A DNA stretch of 46,781 nucleotides from Sphaerobacter sp. (GTDB lineage Bacteria > Chloroflexota > Chloroflexia > Thermomicrobiales > Thermomicrobiaceae), in NCBI RefSeq assembly GCF_019683595.1, contig NZ_JADGHZ010000007.1:1-46781 (forward strand), in the 5' to 3' direction. The translations under genes were made by a program, and so were the position numbers. Position 1 is the stretch's first letter. Each line of letters begins with the position of its first letter. The notes under the pieces were generated by a model. That model did no database searches. It worked only from the letters and a program-made list of their open reading frames with translations, and had not been told where the DNA came from. Shown here piece after piece: positions 9,144-18,644 of this stretch.

Positions 9144-10580
9144 CTAGCCCTCGAAGGGCCGGAACGTCTGGGGCGAGAGCTCGTCGGCTGAGCGGCCGGC
9201 CCAGTCGCCCGGGCCCATCTCGGCCCACATGCGCTCACCGGCGAATTGCAGCGCCTGGCAGGCTTTCCGCTCGTCACACGTGAGGACCTTGCCGTCGCGC
9301 TGCACCCACTGGCCGTCGATCATCACGTGGCGCAGGTCCTCGGGCGTCGCGCTGTAGACCAGGTTCTTGATCGGATCCCGCACCGGAACCATGAACAGCG
9401 TGTCGAGGCTCCAGAAGAGCAGGTCGGCCTTTGCCCCCGGGGCGATCCGCCCCAGGTCATCCCGCTGGAGCATCTTGGCGGCGTTCAGGGTGGCGGCATT
9501 GAACACGTCGGCGGCGGTGGCTTTCTGGGTGTCCCGCGCCATGATCTTGCCGATCACTGCGGTCCAACGCAGCGCCTCGATCATCGACTGCGGCGCGGTG
9601 TCCGTGCCGAGGCACATGTTGACCCCGGCCTCGAGGTAGCGGGGGAACGATTCCATGGCGATGCCGCGGCGGGCGAAGACCCACACGCAGTGCGCTACCG
9701 AGGCGCCGTGCCGGGCCAGGATCGAGAGGTCATCCCCGGCAAACTGCACCCAACTGCTCCCCGCGATGAGGATGACGTGGCCGAGGATGCAGCGTTCGCT
9801 CAGGAAACCGATCTGCTCCAGCCACTCGACCGGCGTCAGCCCATGGCGCTGCACCATCTCATCGAACTCAAACACCGACTGGCTCACGTGCAGCGCCAGC
9901 GGAACGCCCATGCTGTCCGACGCCTCGCGACTCAGACGCAGCAGCTCTTCGGTGCAGGTGTCGACCTGGGCCGGGGAGAGGAAACCTTTGATGCGACCGT
10001 TCGCTCGACCGTCGATGCGCTCGATGAACTCGACCGCGCGCCGGAAGCCCTCCAGGCCGGCCTCTTCGTTCCACTCGTACTCGACGCGTTTGCCGTCCCG
10101 AGTCAACCAGCGTCCGGAGCGATAGGCGTTGGCGATGTAGGCGCGGAGTCCCGCCCGCTCTGCCGCGTCGGCGACGTAGTCGCCGATCCCACCGATCTCC
10201 ATGACCGTCGTCGTGCCGGTCCGGATCAGCTCGACCATCGAGTAGTCGACCGAGGCCTCGCGCCCCTCCGGGTCGATGGCCGCCCCGCGGACCGGGAGCA
10301 TCTCGACCAACCCCGACATGGCGAACTGCCGGCGCCCGCGGTCCTCGATGAAGGACTTGTCCAGGGGAGATTCGGACAGGTGCGTGTGGGTGTTGATGAA
10401 CCCGGGCGTCACGAGTTGACCGCGCGCGTCGACCACCTGATTCACCGTCCCGTCGAACCGGCGGCCGACGTAGAGGATCTCATTCCCTTCGATGACGATG
10501 CAGCCGTCTCTGAGGATACGGTGCTCGCCGTCCTGATACGCGACGATCAATCCCCCGTCGATCCGAATGCGATCCGCCAT
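9144..10580 (-). CDS. Amidohydrolase family protein (TRZ/ATZ/cytosine deaminase-like)
   Basis: LVTPGFINTHTHLSESPLDKSFIED (HxH metal motif), LALHVSQSVFEFDEM, CLGTDTAPQSMIEALRW, RIAPGAKADLLFW. Confidence 0.88.
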   Translation of the reverse strand: MADRIRIDGGLIVAYQDGEHRILRDGCIVIEGNEILYVGRRFDGTVNQVVDARGQLVTPGFINTHTHLSESPLDKSFIEDRGRRQFAMSGLVEMLPVRGAAIDPEGREASVDYSMVELIRTGTTTVMEIGGIGDYVADAAERAGLRAYIANAYRSGRWLTRDGKRVEYEWNEEAGLEGFRRAVEFIERIDGRANGRIKGFLSPAQVDTCTEELLRLSREASDSMGVPLALHVSQSVFEFDEMVQRHGLTPVEWLEQIGFLSERCILGHVILIAGSSWVQFAGDDLSILARHGASVAHCVWVFARRGIAMESFPRYLEAGVNMCLGTDTAPQSMIEALRWTAVIGKIMARDTQKATAADVFNAATLNAAKMLQRDDLGRIAPGAKADLLFWSLDTLFMVPVRDPIKNLVYSATPEDLRHVMIDGQWVQRDGKVLTCDERKACQALQFAGERMWAEMGPGDWAGRSADELSPQTFRPFEG

Positions 10581-10647
10581 TCCCCATCCCCTCGCGCTCT
10601 ATCGCGGCCCGCGGGCGGAGTCCGCCGCGCGAGCCGCTGATTCATAG

Positions 10648-12423
10648 CTACTGCTCGACCCACGTATCCATCAGCTTATAGATGCCGTGGATATTGTGGA
10701 AGGTTGTGCCCTTGGTCTTGTCGTCCCAGGCGAAGATCCACTTGAGATGCTGGATCGGGATGACGACGGCCTGCTCCAGGAGATAGAGCTCCATCTCCTG
10801 GAAGGTCTTGATGCGCTCATCTTCGTCGGTCGTCGTCTGACTCTTCTCGAACAACTCGTCGAACTTCGGATCGCTCCAAAAGGTCGTGTTCGGGGATGGG
10901 ATCGAATCGGTGATGAAGAAATACATGTGGTCCGCGCTGGAGTAGATCATCGGGATGAACCGCGCGTCGTGCTCGCCGGCCTTGGTCGCGTCGTCGTAGC
11001 CCGCCGCCTCCAGTCGCCGAACCTGCATGTCGATACCGATCTCGCGGAGCTGCGCCTGCACCGCCTGGTTGATCTGCTCGTTCAGCTCCGTCGTCAGGTA
11101 CAGCGTGAATGAGAGCGGCTTCCCATCCTTCACCCGGATGCCGTCGGGGCCGAGGGTCCAGCCCGACTCCTCGAGCAGTTGGACCGCCTTGTCGGGGTTG
11201 TATTCAACGAGGGGCCGGGTCTGCTCGCGCGGCGCGGCGCCGACGACCTCTGGGTGGAGATAGCCCTCTGCCGGGTCGGCCTGCCCGTGCATCACGAATT
11301 GGGTGATCTCCTCGCGGTTGATCCCGTGCATGATCGCCTTCCGGACGTTGATGTCCTGGAAGAGCTCGCGCTGCATGTTGAAGCCGATGTGGTTGGAGGA
11401 GAGGCGCGGGAAGGACGCCACGGTCACTCCCGGAATATCCGACAGGCGCTGGACATCCCGGGCCGCGACCTCGATGTTCATGTTGGCCTCGCCCGTCTCG
11501 ATCAACGCCGAGCGGGAGGCTTCCTCCGGCACTACCTTGAAGATGATGCGCTCAGGGTATGCGGGTCCCGTGTTCGAGTAGATCGGGGACCCCCAGGTGT
11601 AGTCCTCATTCCGCACCAGGGTGATGTGGTCGTCCTTGACCCACTCTTCAAGCTTGAAGGGGCCGGTACCGTCCACACCGACGACACCGTAGTCGTCGCC
11701 CAACTCCTCGACCTTCTTCATGTTCGGGATCGAGCCATAGGCCCACTCGGTCTGGCTGATGTTGTTCAAGAACACCAGCGTGGGCGACTTCAACGTGAAC
11801 ACCACGGTGTAGTCGTCCGGGGCCTCGACCGAATCCAGGAGGGCGATCTTGGCGCTGGTAGGCATCTCCTTCCAGCGCTGGAAGTGATCGACGACGTGTG
11901 CGCTGGTGAAAGGCTCCCCGGAGTGGAAACGCACGTCTTGCCGCAGGTGGAACGTCCAGACGGTCCCGTCATCGGACGATTCCCACGACTCCGCGAGCGC
12001 GGGATAGATCTTGCCGTCGAAACCATGGATGACCAGCGCGTCGTAGATGAGGAAGTTGGTCGCGATGTCCGCCAGCCCACTGTTCATGCCCGGATGCAGG
12101 TTGAGCGGATCCGTCGCGCGCACGATCGTGAGCGTTCCGCCTGGCGTTGCTTCACCGCCTGGCTCGGCGGTGACGGCAGCGGCGCCTGGGGTGCCGGCTG
12201 CCGGGGTTTCGCCACCCCCGGATGCGGCGCTGGTCGCCGTACCCTGCGGAGCGTCGGATCCTTCGTCGCCTCCACCGCAGGCGAAGGTCACCCCGGCGGC
12301 GGACAGCATCGTCGCCATCAGGCCGAGCTTGCCGCCATAGCGCAACAGGTCACGGCGGGTGACTGGGATCACCCACGTCCGGTCAGACTCCTTCAGAGGC
12401 TGCTGCCGATGGTCCGCGGTCAT
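10648..12423 (-). CDS. ABC transporter substrate-binding protein, family 5 (peptide/nickel type), Tat-type signal
   Basis: TRRDLLRYGGKLGLMATMLSAAGVTFACGGG (RR motif plus lipobox-like Cys), TLTIVRATDPLNLHPGMNSG, WTFHLRQDVRFHSGEPFTSAHV. Confidence 0.93.
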   Translation of the reverse strand: MTADHRQQPLKESDRTWVIPVTRRDLLRYGGKLGLMATMLSAAGVTFACGGGDEGSDAPQGTATSAASGGGETPAAGTPGAAAVTAEPGGEATPGGTLTIVRATDPLNLHPGMNSGLADIATNFLIYDALVIHGFDGKIYPALAESWESSDDGTVWTFHLRQDVRFHSGEPFTSAHVVDHFQRWKEMPTSAKIALLDSVEAPDDYTVVFTLKSPTLVFLNNISQTEWAYGSIPNMKKVEELGDDYGVVGVDGTGPFKLEEWVKDDHITLVRNEDYTWGSPIYSNTGPAYPERIIFKVVPEEASRSALIETGEANMNIEVAARDVQRLSDIPGVTVASFPRLSSNHIGFNMQRELFQDINVRKAIMHGINREEITQFVMHGQADPAEGYLHPEVVGAAPREQTRPLVEYNPDKAVQLLEESGWTLGPDGIRVKDGKPLSFTLYLTTELNEQINQAVQAQLREIGIDMQVRRLEAAGYDDATKAGEHDARFIPMIYSSADHMYFFITDSIPSPNTTFWSDPKFDELFEKSQTTTDEDERIKTFQEMELYLLEQAVVIPIQHLKWIFAWDDKTKGTTFHNIHGIYKLMDTWVEQ

Positions 12424-12478
12424 GAAACCCTCTCCTTCGCGATCACTCATCTCCACCCTCGCTGCCGCGCTGGACGGA

Positions 12479-13153
12479 TCACGTGAACAGTCCCTGACGT
12501 CTCCCCTCCTGAATCAGTCGTTCGCCGGCTGACACGATGTGCTCCCGGATGGCGGCGCGCGCCTCGGCAGGATCCCCGCTGAGGAGCGCGTCGAGCAGCA
12601 GTTGATGCCGCGCGACGATGTCCTCACTCAGGGGGTAGATCACCGGGAAGAGCGTGACGTACTGGACCTGAAGTAAGTTCTGCACTTGGCGCCAGAAGTG
12701 CAGGAGCAGCGCGTGATGCGAGGCCTGCACCAGGGCGCGGTGGAAGCCGGCATCAGCCTCGAAGACCGCCGCCTTGTTTCGCTCCTCCGCAGCCTCGGCC
12801 ATCTCCTGGAGCCGTTCACGCAACCGTTCGATATCCGCCTCGGTTGCCTGGTCGATGGCCAGTTCCATGGCGAACTCTTCGAGGACCGAACGCAGGGTGT
12901 AGAACTCCGACAGCTCTGCCCTCGTGAGCCGGGCGACGAACACGCCCTTGTTGGGGATCCGGGTGACCAACCCCTCCTGTTGCAAGGCCATGAGCGCCTC
13001 GCGGACGGGGGCGCGCGAGACCTCCATCTGCTCCGCAATCTTCCCCTCGTAAATGCGTTCTCCTGCTGGCAACGCTCCCCGGAGGATCGCGGAGCGCAGA
13101 TCGCGGAGTACGCGCTCACGCAGTGATGTCCGCTTGTGCGGAGTAAAGACCAT
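12479..13153 (-). CDS. GntR family transcriptional regulator (FCD/FadR-type C-terminal domain)
   Basis: LRERVLRDLRSAILRGALPAGERIYEGKIAEQMEVSRAPVREALMALQQEGLVTRIPNKGVFVARLT...EFYTLRSVLEEFAMELA. Confidence 0.92.
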   Translation of the reverse strand: MVFTPHKRTSLRERVLRDLRSAILRGALPAGERIYEGKIAEQMEVSRAPVREALMALQQEGLVTRIPNKGVFVARLTRAELSEFYTLRSVLEEFAMELAIDQATEADIERLRERLQEMAEAAEERNKAAVFEADAGFHRALVQASHHALLLHFWRQVQNLLQVQYVTLFPVIYPLSEDIVARHQLLLDALLSGDPAEARAAIREHIVSAGERLIQEGRRQGLFT

Positions 13154-13267
13154 CTTGGCCTCTTGGCCCCTTCGTCACGTATGCTGTAGGATGTATAAAG
13201 TCGACACAACACTAGCAGAGCCGTAAGTCCCTGTCAATGGGCGGGCGAGTGCAGCGAGGGGGTATGC

Positions 13268-14866
13268 ATGGCTGAGCGTTACCGCGAAAAGGCCCATGCG
13301 ATAGAGTGGGTCGATGCCAACGCGGAGAGATTGTCCGAATTCCACCTCGAGATCTGGAACTACGCGGAACCAGCCTGGCGAGAGTACAAGTCCGCGCGGG
13401 CGTATTGCGAGTTGCTGCGCAGCGAGGGCTTCGAAGTGGAGGAGGGCTCCGGCGACATGCCGACCGCCTTCGTCGCCCGGTTCGGCGACGGTGGCCCGGT
13501 GCTCGGCGCGTATGCGGAGTACGACGCAGTCCCCGGTAACTCGCAGCAGCCGGTGCCATACCGGGCGCCGCGCGAAGGGTTGCACCCGTGGGCCGCGGGC
13601 CACACCGATCCGCACTCGATGCTCGGCGTGGCGGGGTTGACCGGGATGCTGGCCGCCAAGGCGGCGATGGAGAAGTACGGGATCAAAGGCACGCTCGTCT
13701 TCTTCGGCGAGCCCGCCGAAAAGGTGTGCGGCTCAAAGCCCATCCACGCCGCGAAGGGCTACTACGACGGATTCGACGCCTTCATCGCCTACCACCCCTG
13801 GCCGCAGAACACGGTCGAGTGGGATACCCACTTCGGCGCCTACTGGAGTTGCGTGTTCACCTTCGAGTGTGTTGAGCCGGAAGCGTGGGCGGATCGGTCG
13901 CTCCTCCCGGCAGAGGCTGGCCCTCGGGCGGTGCCGCGCTGCCCGGGCGCGATCGACGCGCTCTGCTTGATGTACACCACCACCAAGTACACCAAGGAGG
14001 CGATGTTCCCGCACACCGGTAGCTGGACCATCAATGAGTTCATCCTGGCTGCCGGCGACGCGACGGCCGACAACCTTCCGCCGCGGTTCAGCCAGATTCA
14101 ATACGCGTGGCGGTCCCCCTCGCTTGGCCTGCAGGAACAGATCTACCGCATTCTGGAAAACAATGCCCGCCATGCCGCTGCTGCGACCGGGTGCGAAGTG
14201 TCGGTGCAGTGGGTCTCCAAGACCCGGGTGGGCCTGCCGAACCACGCGATGGCCGACCTGACCTACCGGAATCTGGAGCTCGTGGGTCCACCCAAGCTGA
14301 GCGAAGCCGCCCGGGAGTTCGGCCGCGCCATCCAAGAGAATCTCGGACTCGAGCCCATGGCCAACCCATTCCCTGACGAGGTCGAGCAACTGCTCCCGCC
14401 GCAGGAGTACGAGGAGCGCGTGCGACACGGCCTCCCGGCGTGGCAGCACCACATCGGCGCGGACGACTACGTGGAATACATGTGGCACGCACCCACAGTG
14501 CGGCTGCTGACCGGTCGCCCTCGCCTGCGGCCGCCGCATGCGCAGTACCAGTACCCGAACTGGACCTATCTGGCGCTGGGTGGGCGGTCGGAGGTTGTGG
14601 ATCCGGGCATGTTCGTCGCGGGCAAGACCATCGCGGCGACGCTGCTGGATCTGCTGACCCGGCCCGACGAGCTCCAACGCGCCAAGGCAGAGTTCATCGA
14701 GCGCACCGGCGGCGGCGTCGGCGGCTCCAAGTGGGTACCCCCGCTGCTGCCGCGGGACTTCATCCCGCCGATCGATCTGCGCTGGCCCGAGTACATCCGC
14801 ACCGAACGCGGTGAGGAGTGGACCCTGCCGACCCCGATCCCGAACGCGGCTCAGAAACTCACCTGA
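13268..14866 (+). CDS. M20-family amidohydrolase/peptidase (AbgB-like)
   Basis: VLGAYAEYDAVPGNSQQPVP...AAGHTDPHSMLGVAGLTGMLAAKAAMEKYGIKGTLVFFGEPAEKV; GSWTINEFIL; divergent from the GntR gene. Confidence 0.85.
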   Translation: MAERYREKAHAIEWVDANAERLSEFHLEIWNYAEPAWREYKSARAYCELLRSEGFEVEEGSGDMPTAFVARFGDGGPVLGAYAEYDAVPGNSQQPVPYRAPREGLHPWAAGHTDPHSMLGVAGLTGMLAAKAAMEKYGIKGTLVFFGEPAEKVCGSKPIHAAKGYYDGFDAFIAYHPWPQNTVEWDTHFGAYWSCVFTFECVEPEAWADRSLLPAEAGPRAVPRCPGAIDALCLMYTTTKYTKEAMFPHTGSWTINEFILAAGDATADNLPPRFSQIQYAWRSPSLGLQEQIYRILENNARHAAAATGCEVSVQWVSKTRVGLPNHAMADLTYRNLELVGPPKLSEAAREFGRAIQENLGLEPMANPFPDEVEQLLPPQEYEERVRHGLPAWQHHIGADDYVEYMWHAPTVRLLTGRPRLRPPHAQYQYPNWTYLALGGRSEVVDPGMFVAGKTIAATLLDLLTRPDELQRAKAEFIERTGGGVGGSKWVPPLLPRDFIPPIDLRWPEYIRTERGEEWTLPTPIPNAAQKLT

Positions 14867-14877
14867 GCGTGAACGAC

Positions 14878-14920
14878 GGATCCACGCCACCGCTCATGCA
14901 GCGAGCGGTGGCGTGGATCC
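14878..14920. terminator. Bidirectional terminator hairpin between convergent genes
   Basis: GGATCCACGCCACCGCT-catgcagcg-AGCGGTGGCGTGGATCC, 17-bp perfect stem. Confidence 0.75.
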
Positions 14921-14937
14921 ACGGTACGGAGGCTCGG

Positions 14938-15810
14938 TCAGGCGCGACCGACACCCAACTCCCGTGCGATCCGCTCGATAGCGGCGATGTGGTCGCGGGG
15001 TGAGGCGAGTCCCATGCCGAGTGTGTTGATGAGCAGGTGCGTGGCACCGGCCTTTTGCCAGCGCTCGAGCTGCCAGTGCCACTCATCGGGCGTGGATTGG
15101 CCGATGGTGATGCGTGGTTCCAGGCCGAGCGTCGCGGGGTCACGGCCGGCCTCTCGGGCGTACTGGCGCACCCGCTCGACGATCTCCAGCCCTTCGTCGG
15201 TGGGCGGGAACTGTGGCTGCCAGCCATCGGCCAACCGGGCAATGCGCCGGTAGGCCGGTTCCGAGCGCCCACCCATCCAGATCGGGATCGGCCGCTGAAT
15301 CGGCAGCGGGTTGATGCCGACGCCGGGCAGGGTGTGCCAGCGTCCCTCGTAGGTGACCACGCGTTGAGTCCAGAGCAGGCGCAGCACCTCGATCTGCTCT
15401 TCGATGCGCCGGCCGCGATTGTGGAAGTTTTCGTTCAGCGCGATGTACTCGGCCTCGTTCCAGCCCACGCCGACGCCGAGGCGGAAACGCCCGCCGGTGA
15501 GGAGATCGACCTCGGCGGCCTGCTTGGCCAGCAGGACCGTCTGCCGCTGCGGGAGCACCACCACCGTGGTCACCAGCTCCAGCTTGGTGAACCCGGCGAG
15601 CCAGCCGTAGAGGACCATCGGCTCGTGGAACAGGCTGTCGACCGTGTACGGCCCGGTCCAGCCGGGGCGCGTGCTGGTGTCGACACCGACGACGTGCTCG
15701 TAGCAGGCGAGATGGGTATAGCCCAGGCCCTCCGCCGTCTGCACGTACTCCCGGATTACGGCCGGGTCGGTGCCGATCTCGGTCTGCGGCAGGATTACCC
15801 CGATACGCAT
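14938..15810 (-). CDS. LLM-class (luciferase-like, probably F420-dependent) oxidoreductase
   Basis: MRIGVILPQTEIGTDPAVIREYVQTAEGLGYTHLACYEHVVG...GRFRLGVGVGWNEAEYIAL...PIWMGGRSEPAYRRIARLADGWQP. Confidence 0.9.
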   Translation of the reverse strand: MRIGVILPQTEIGTDPAVIREYVQTAEGLGYTHLACYEHVVGVDTSTRPGWTGPYTVDSLFHEPMVLYGWLAGFTKLELVTTVVVLPQRQTVLLAKQAAEVDLLTGGRFRLGVGVGWNEAEYIALNENFHNRGRRIEEQIEVLRLLWTQRVVTYEGRWHTLPGVGINPLPIQRPIPIWMGGRSEPAYRRIARLADGWQPQFPPTDEGLEIVERVRQYAREAGRDPATLGLEPRITIGQSTPDEWHWQLERWQKAGATHLLINTLGMGLASPRDHIAAIERIARELGVGRA

Positions 15811-15865
15811 CGCTCACCTCACTTCGCGCTGGTCATGCCCAATATGGGTAGACGATTGAGCTCAT

Positions 15866-15962
15866 CTCATCCTGAGCGGTCCATGTCAGCCTGAGCGCAG
15901 CGAAGGATCTCGTGCTGGGTCAGCCGCTCTGGCCGGAGATCCGTCGCTCCGCTCAGAATGGG
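15866..15962. repeat. Intergenic imperfect inverted repeat of the CATCCTGAGCG...GAAGGATCT type
   Basis: Left arm CCTGAGCGCAGCGAAGGATCTCG (15890-15912); right arm GGAGATCCGTCGCTCCGCTCAGAATG (15935-15960), imperfect reverse complement; extra half-copy CATCCTGAGCG at 15868-15878. Confidence 0.65.
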
Positions 15963-16165
15963 GCCGAAACCAGGATGGCACGGAGACGTGGGATCACCCC
16001 CAAGTGGTGTCACCCATCCAGGTGCGTTCCCCTCTCAGGGAGCATAACACCGCGACGGCGGCGAAACGTCCCGCCGCGGTCGGCATTGGCCGTTCGCGTG
16101 AGGAACATGCGACAATGGAGGTAGCGCGTGTGGGGGTCGGCGCGCGCCGAACCGGGAGGAGACCA

Positions 16166-16279
16166 ATGATGCTGCGGAATTTGATGGGCCTGATGCCCTA
16201 TGTGATTCTGTTCTTCGCCATCGGCACGGTGGTGGCGCTGTTGGCGATCATCATCCTCATCGCCCAGGCCGTACCCTAG
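16166..16279 (+). CDS. 37-aa single-pass membrane miniprotein
   Basis: SD ggGAGGAG then ATG; MMLRNLMGLMPYVILFFAIGTVVALLAIIILIAQAVP, one strong TM helix. Confidence 0.6.
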   Translation: MMLRNLMGLMPYVILFFAIGTVVALLAIIILIAQAVP

Positions 16280-16379
16280 GAACCACGGCCGGTCGCGGCC
16301 ACATCGCATCCACCAAGCAGCCTGATCCGGGACCGGACGGGGCGTGTCGTGCCCCCGGGGATATCGTCGTACGCGGAAA

Positions 16380-16409
16380 ACCGGCGCGACCAGGGGCGGT
16401 CGCGCCGGT
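16380..16409 (-). terminator. Terminator, minus orientation (downstream of the cold-shock gene)
   Basis: ACCGGCGCGACC-aggggc-GGTCGCGCCGGT, 12-bp perfect stem; on the minus strand followed by TTTTCC. Confidence 0.65.
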
Positions 16410-16525
16410 GTGTGACGGGCAGCCCCTGACCCCTGGCCTGTCCGGCCGGCCGCGAGAGGTACGCGGTCGTATGTCGCCTGCCAGGGGGTGAGGGCGTTGA
16501 TTCGGAGAAGCCCGAGATGACCGCG

Positions 16526-16759
16526 CTACGCGTAGCGCCTGCGCCGCGGCGGGTTCATATTCGGCTCGGTCACGCGAACGTGCTCGGCCCGCGGCCCTTT
16601 GGGGCTGCTGCTGACATCGAACTCGACGCGGTCACCCTCGTTCAGTTCGCTACCCGTGATGGCGCTGCGGTGAACGAAGAGGTCGCTATCCCCGTCGTCG
16701 CGCGCGATGAACCCGTACCCCTTCTCCGGGTCGTACCATTTGACCGTACCGGTGGTCAT
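16526..16759 (-). CDS. Cold-shock domain protein (CspA family)
   Basis: MTTGTVKWYDPEKGYGFIARDDGDSDLFVHRSAITGSELNEGDRVEFDVSSSPKGPRAEHVRV. Confidence 0.96.
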   Translation of the reverse strand: MTTGTVKWYDPEKGYGFIARDDGDSDLFVHRSAITGSELNEGDRVEFDVSSSPKGPRAEHVRVTEPNMNPPRRRRYA

Positions 16760-17106
16760 GCGGTGCTCCTATACGTTTGCGCTCCCCTGGCATCGCTTCC
16801 CGGGGACGCTTCCTTGGGATAGACAACCCTGCTCCAGCAAGGCGAGTGCCACGGTAGCCTATCCTTCTGCCTGGTGCTAACTATCGCAGGATCTGGGCCG
16901 AGCGTTCACGCATGCGTCGCTTCATCGCGACCCGCGTTGTCGTGGCGGTCTCCGCCATCGGCGCGCTGAGGATCGGGCGCGACATCCTCAGGCGGTCACA
17001 GCGCGGGGTATGGACGACGACGGACCCCGCTTCGGAAAGAGCGTCCCTGCCGCCGCAGCGGCGGCTCCATGAACGCGCGGCGAAGGCCGCGGCGCCCGAG
17101 GGCGGA

Positions 17107-17548
17107 TCAGGGCGTGTCCGACGGCTCATGGCCGTCGGGCGGGGGCTCCTTGGGCTGGAGCTCGGAGAGCTCCGGTTCGGACAGCGCGCGCCAGATGCGG
17201 CGGGCGATCCGTGGGAGCGCTGTGCCGAGCAAGGTGCCGAGCGCGGTGGCGCCGAACAGGAAGATCTCAGCGTTGAATGTGGAGGCGACGAACTGCTGCA
17301 TGTTCCCGATCAGGCCGTCGGTGATCCCGGCCAGGACCACAGCGAAGATCACGGTGGCGGGGAGCAGCACGACCGACCAGAAGGAGCGGACCAGCAGGGC
17401 CAGCGCGAACCCGAGGGCGAAGAGTTGAACTTGCAGGTCGAACCGGCTGATGGTGAAGCTGTCCGGGAAGCCGAGCACGAAGTAGCCGAAGACGAACGCG
17501 GCGATGTACCCCACCGCACCGAGGATCTGGCCGAGCCGGGCCGCCACC
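17107..17548 (-). CDS. Hypothetical multi-pass membrane protein
   Basis: ARLGQILGAVGYIAAFVFGYFVLGF...LFALGFALALLVRSFWSVVLLPATVIFAVVLAGI; several hydrophobic segments; start codon uncertain. Confidence 0.6.
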
Positions 17549-17670
17549 AATGTGCTCCTCTCCTCCACGCACCGCACCCCTCCGCCACCGCGCGGTGCCC
17601 GGCCAAGTGTTGCACAGGTCGCGTGGGCGTGGCGGGTGTCAGGGCAACCCGGCTCCGCGGTATCAGGCGA

Positions 17671-18537
17671 CTAGGCCGTTTCCGGCTCCCAGCGCCAGCC
17701 CTCGCCGTACGGCGTGACGCGCCCGAGGCCGGGGAAGGGGAAGTGGTAGACGAACAGCAGCGCATCGTCCGCGGCCGCCTCGGCGTAGAAGCGTCGCCGC
17801 GTCGCTTCCGCCTGCGCGCGGTCCTGATCGAAGGCGGCGCTCCAGGAGGGCCGCTCCAGGTGGAGCGGGTTGAGGGCGACATCCATCGGGAGCAACACGC
17901 GCTCGTTGCCGGAGGAGATGGCCAGGGCCATGTGGTAGAGGGTGTGGCCCGGTGCCGGAATTGCCTCGATGCCGGGGGCGATCTCTCCTGGCCGGTTGAT
18001 GAGGTCGAGTTGGCCGGCGATCGGCTGGAGGTTCCGCCGCGCGAAGTCGGCCATCATCGCTTCGAGCTGCCCGAGGCCGTAGATCGACCCGGCCGCGAGG
18101 CGGTTGAGGACCGTCTCATCGGTCCAGAAGCGCCACTCGCCCTCCCACATGACATAGCGTGCCTCCGGGAAGGCGGGCCGGCCCTCGGCGTCGACGTTGC
18201 CGCCGATGTGGTCGGGGTGGGCGTGGGTGATGATCACCGTGTCGATGTCGGGCGGCTCGTACCCCGCGGCACGCAGGCTCTCCTGCAACTTCCCGGTCGT
18301 CGGCGCGAAGGGGCCCATGCCGGTGTCCACCAGGATGCGCTGCCCGCCGCACTCGATCAGCAGGCAGTTCAGGTTCGACGGGACGTCCGCGGGGATGCCG
18401 CGCTCCGCCAGCTCGCGCTCCCGCTCCTCCTCCGGCGCCCCGGCGAAGACCCAGGCCGCCGGGAAGGCCGCGCCGCCGTCGCTGATCAGGGTGCAGGTAA
18501 TCGATCCGACCGTAAAGCGGTGGATGTCCGCGGGCAT
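17671..18537 (-). CDS. MBL-fold metallo-hydrolase
   Basis: LVDTGMGPF...VIITHAHPDHIGGNVDAEGRPAFPEARYVMWEGEW...PAPGHTLYHMALAI. Confidence 0.92.
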   Translation of the reverse strand: MPADIHRFTVGSITCTLISDGGAAFPAAWVFAGAPEEERERELAERGIPADVPSNLNCLLIECGGQRILVDTGMGPFAPTTGKLQESLRAAGYEPPDIDTVIITHAHPDHIGGNVDAEGRPAFPEARYVMWEGEWRFWTDETVLNRLAAGSIYGLGQLEAMMADFARRNLQPIAGQLDLINRPGEIAPGIEAIPAPGHTLYHMALAISSGNERVLLPMDVALNPLHLERPSWSAAFDQDRAQAEATRRRFYAEAAADDALLFVYHFPFPGLGRVTPYGEGWRWEPETA

Positions 18538-18644
18538 GGCAGGCCTCCTCTCACGCGTCCCCGGCACCATTCCGCGCGAGAGGGTACGCGACCCCGCGCC
18601 CGCTCGCAAGGCGCCGCTGGGCGTGGCGGGTTGCCCTAATCCCC

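Noticed and set aside
13175-13267. Possible FadR-type operator GTATGCTGTAGGATGTATA between the GntR and M20 genes
   Set aside because: Symmetry is too imperfect to claim; only a suggestion that the divergent intergenic region holds the operator.
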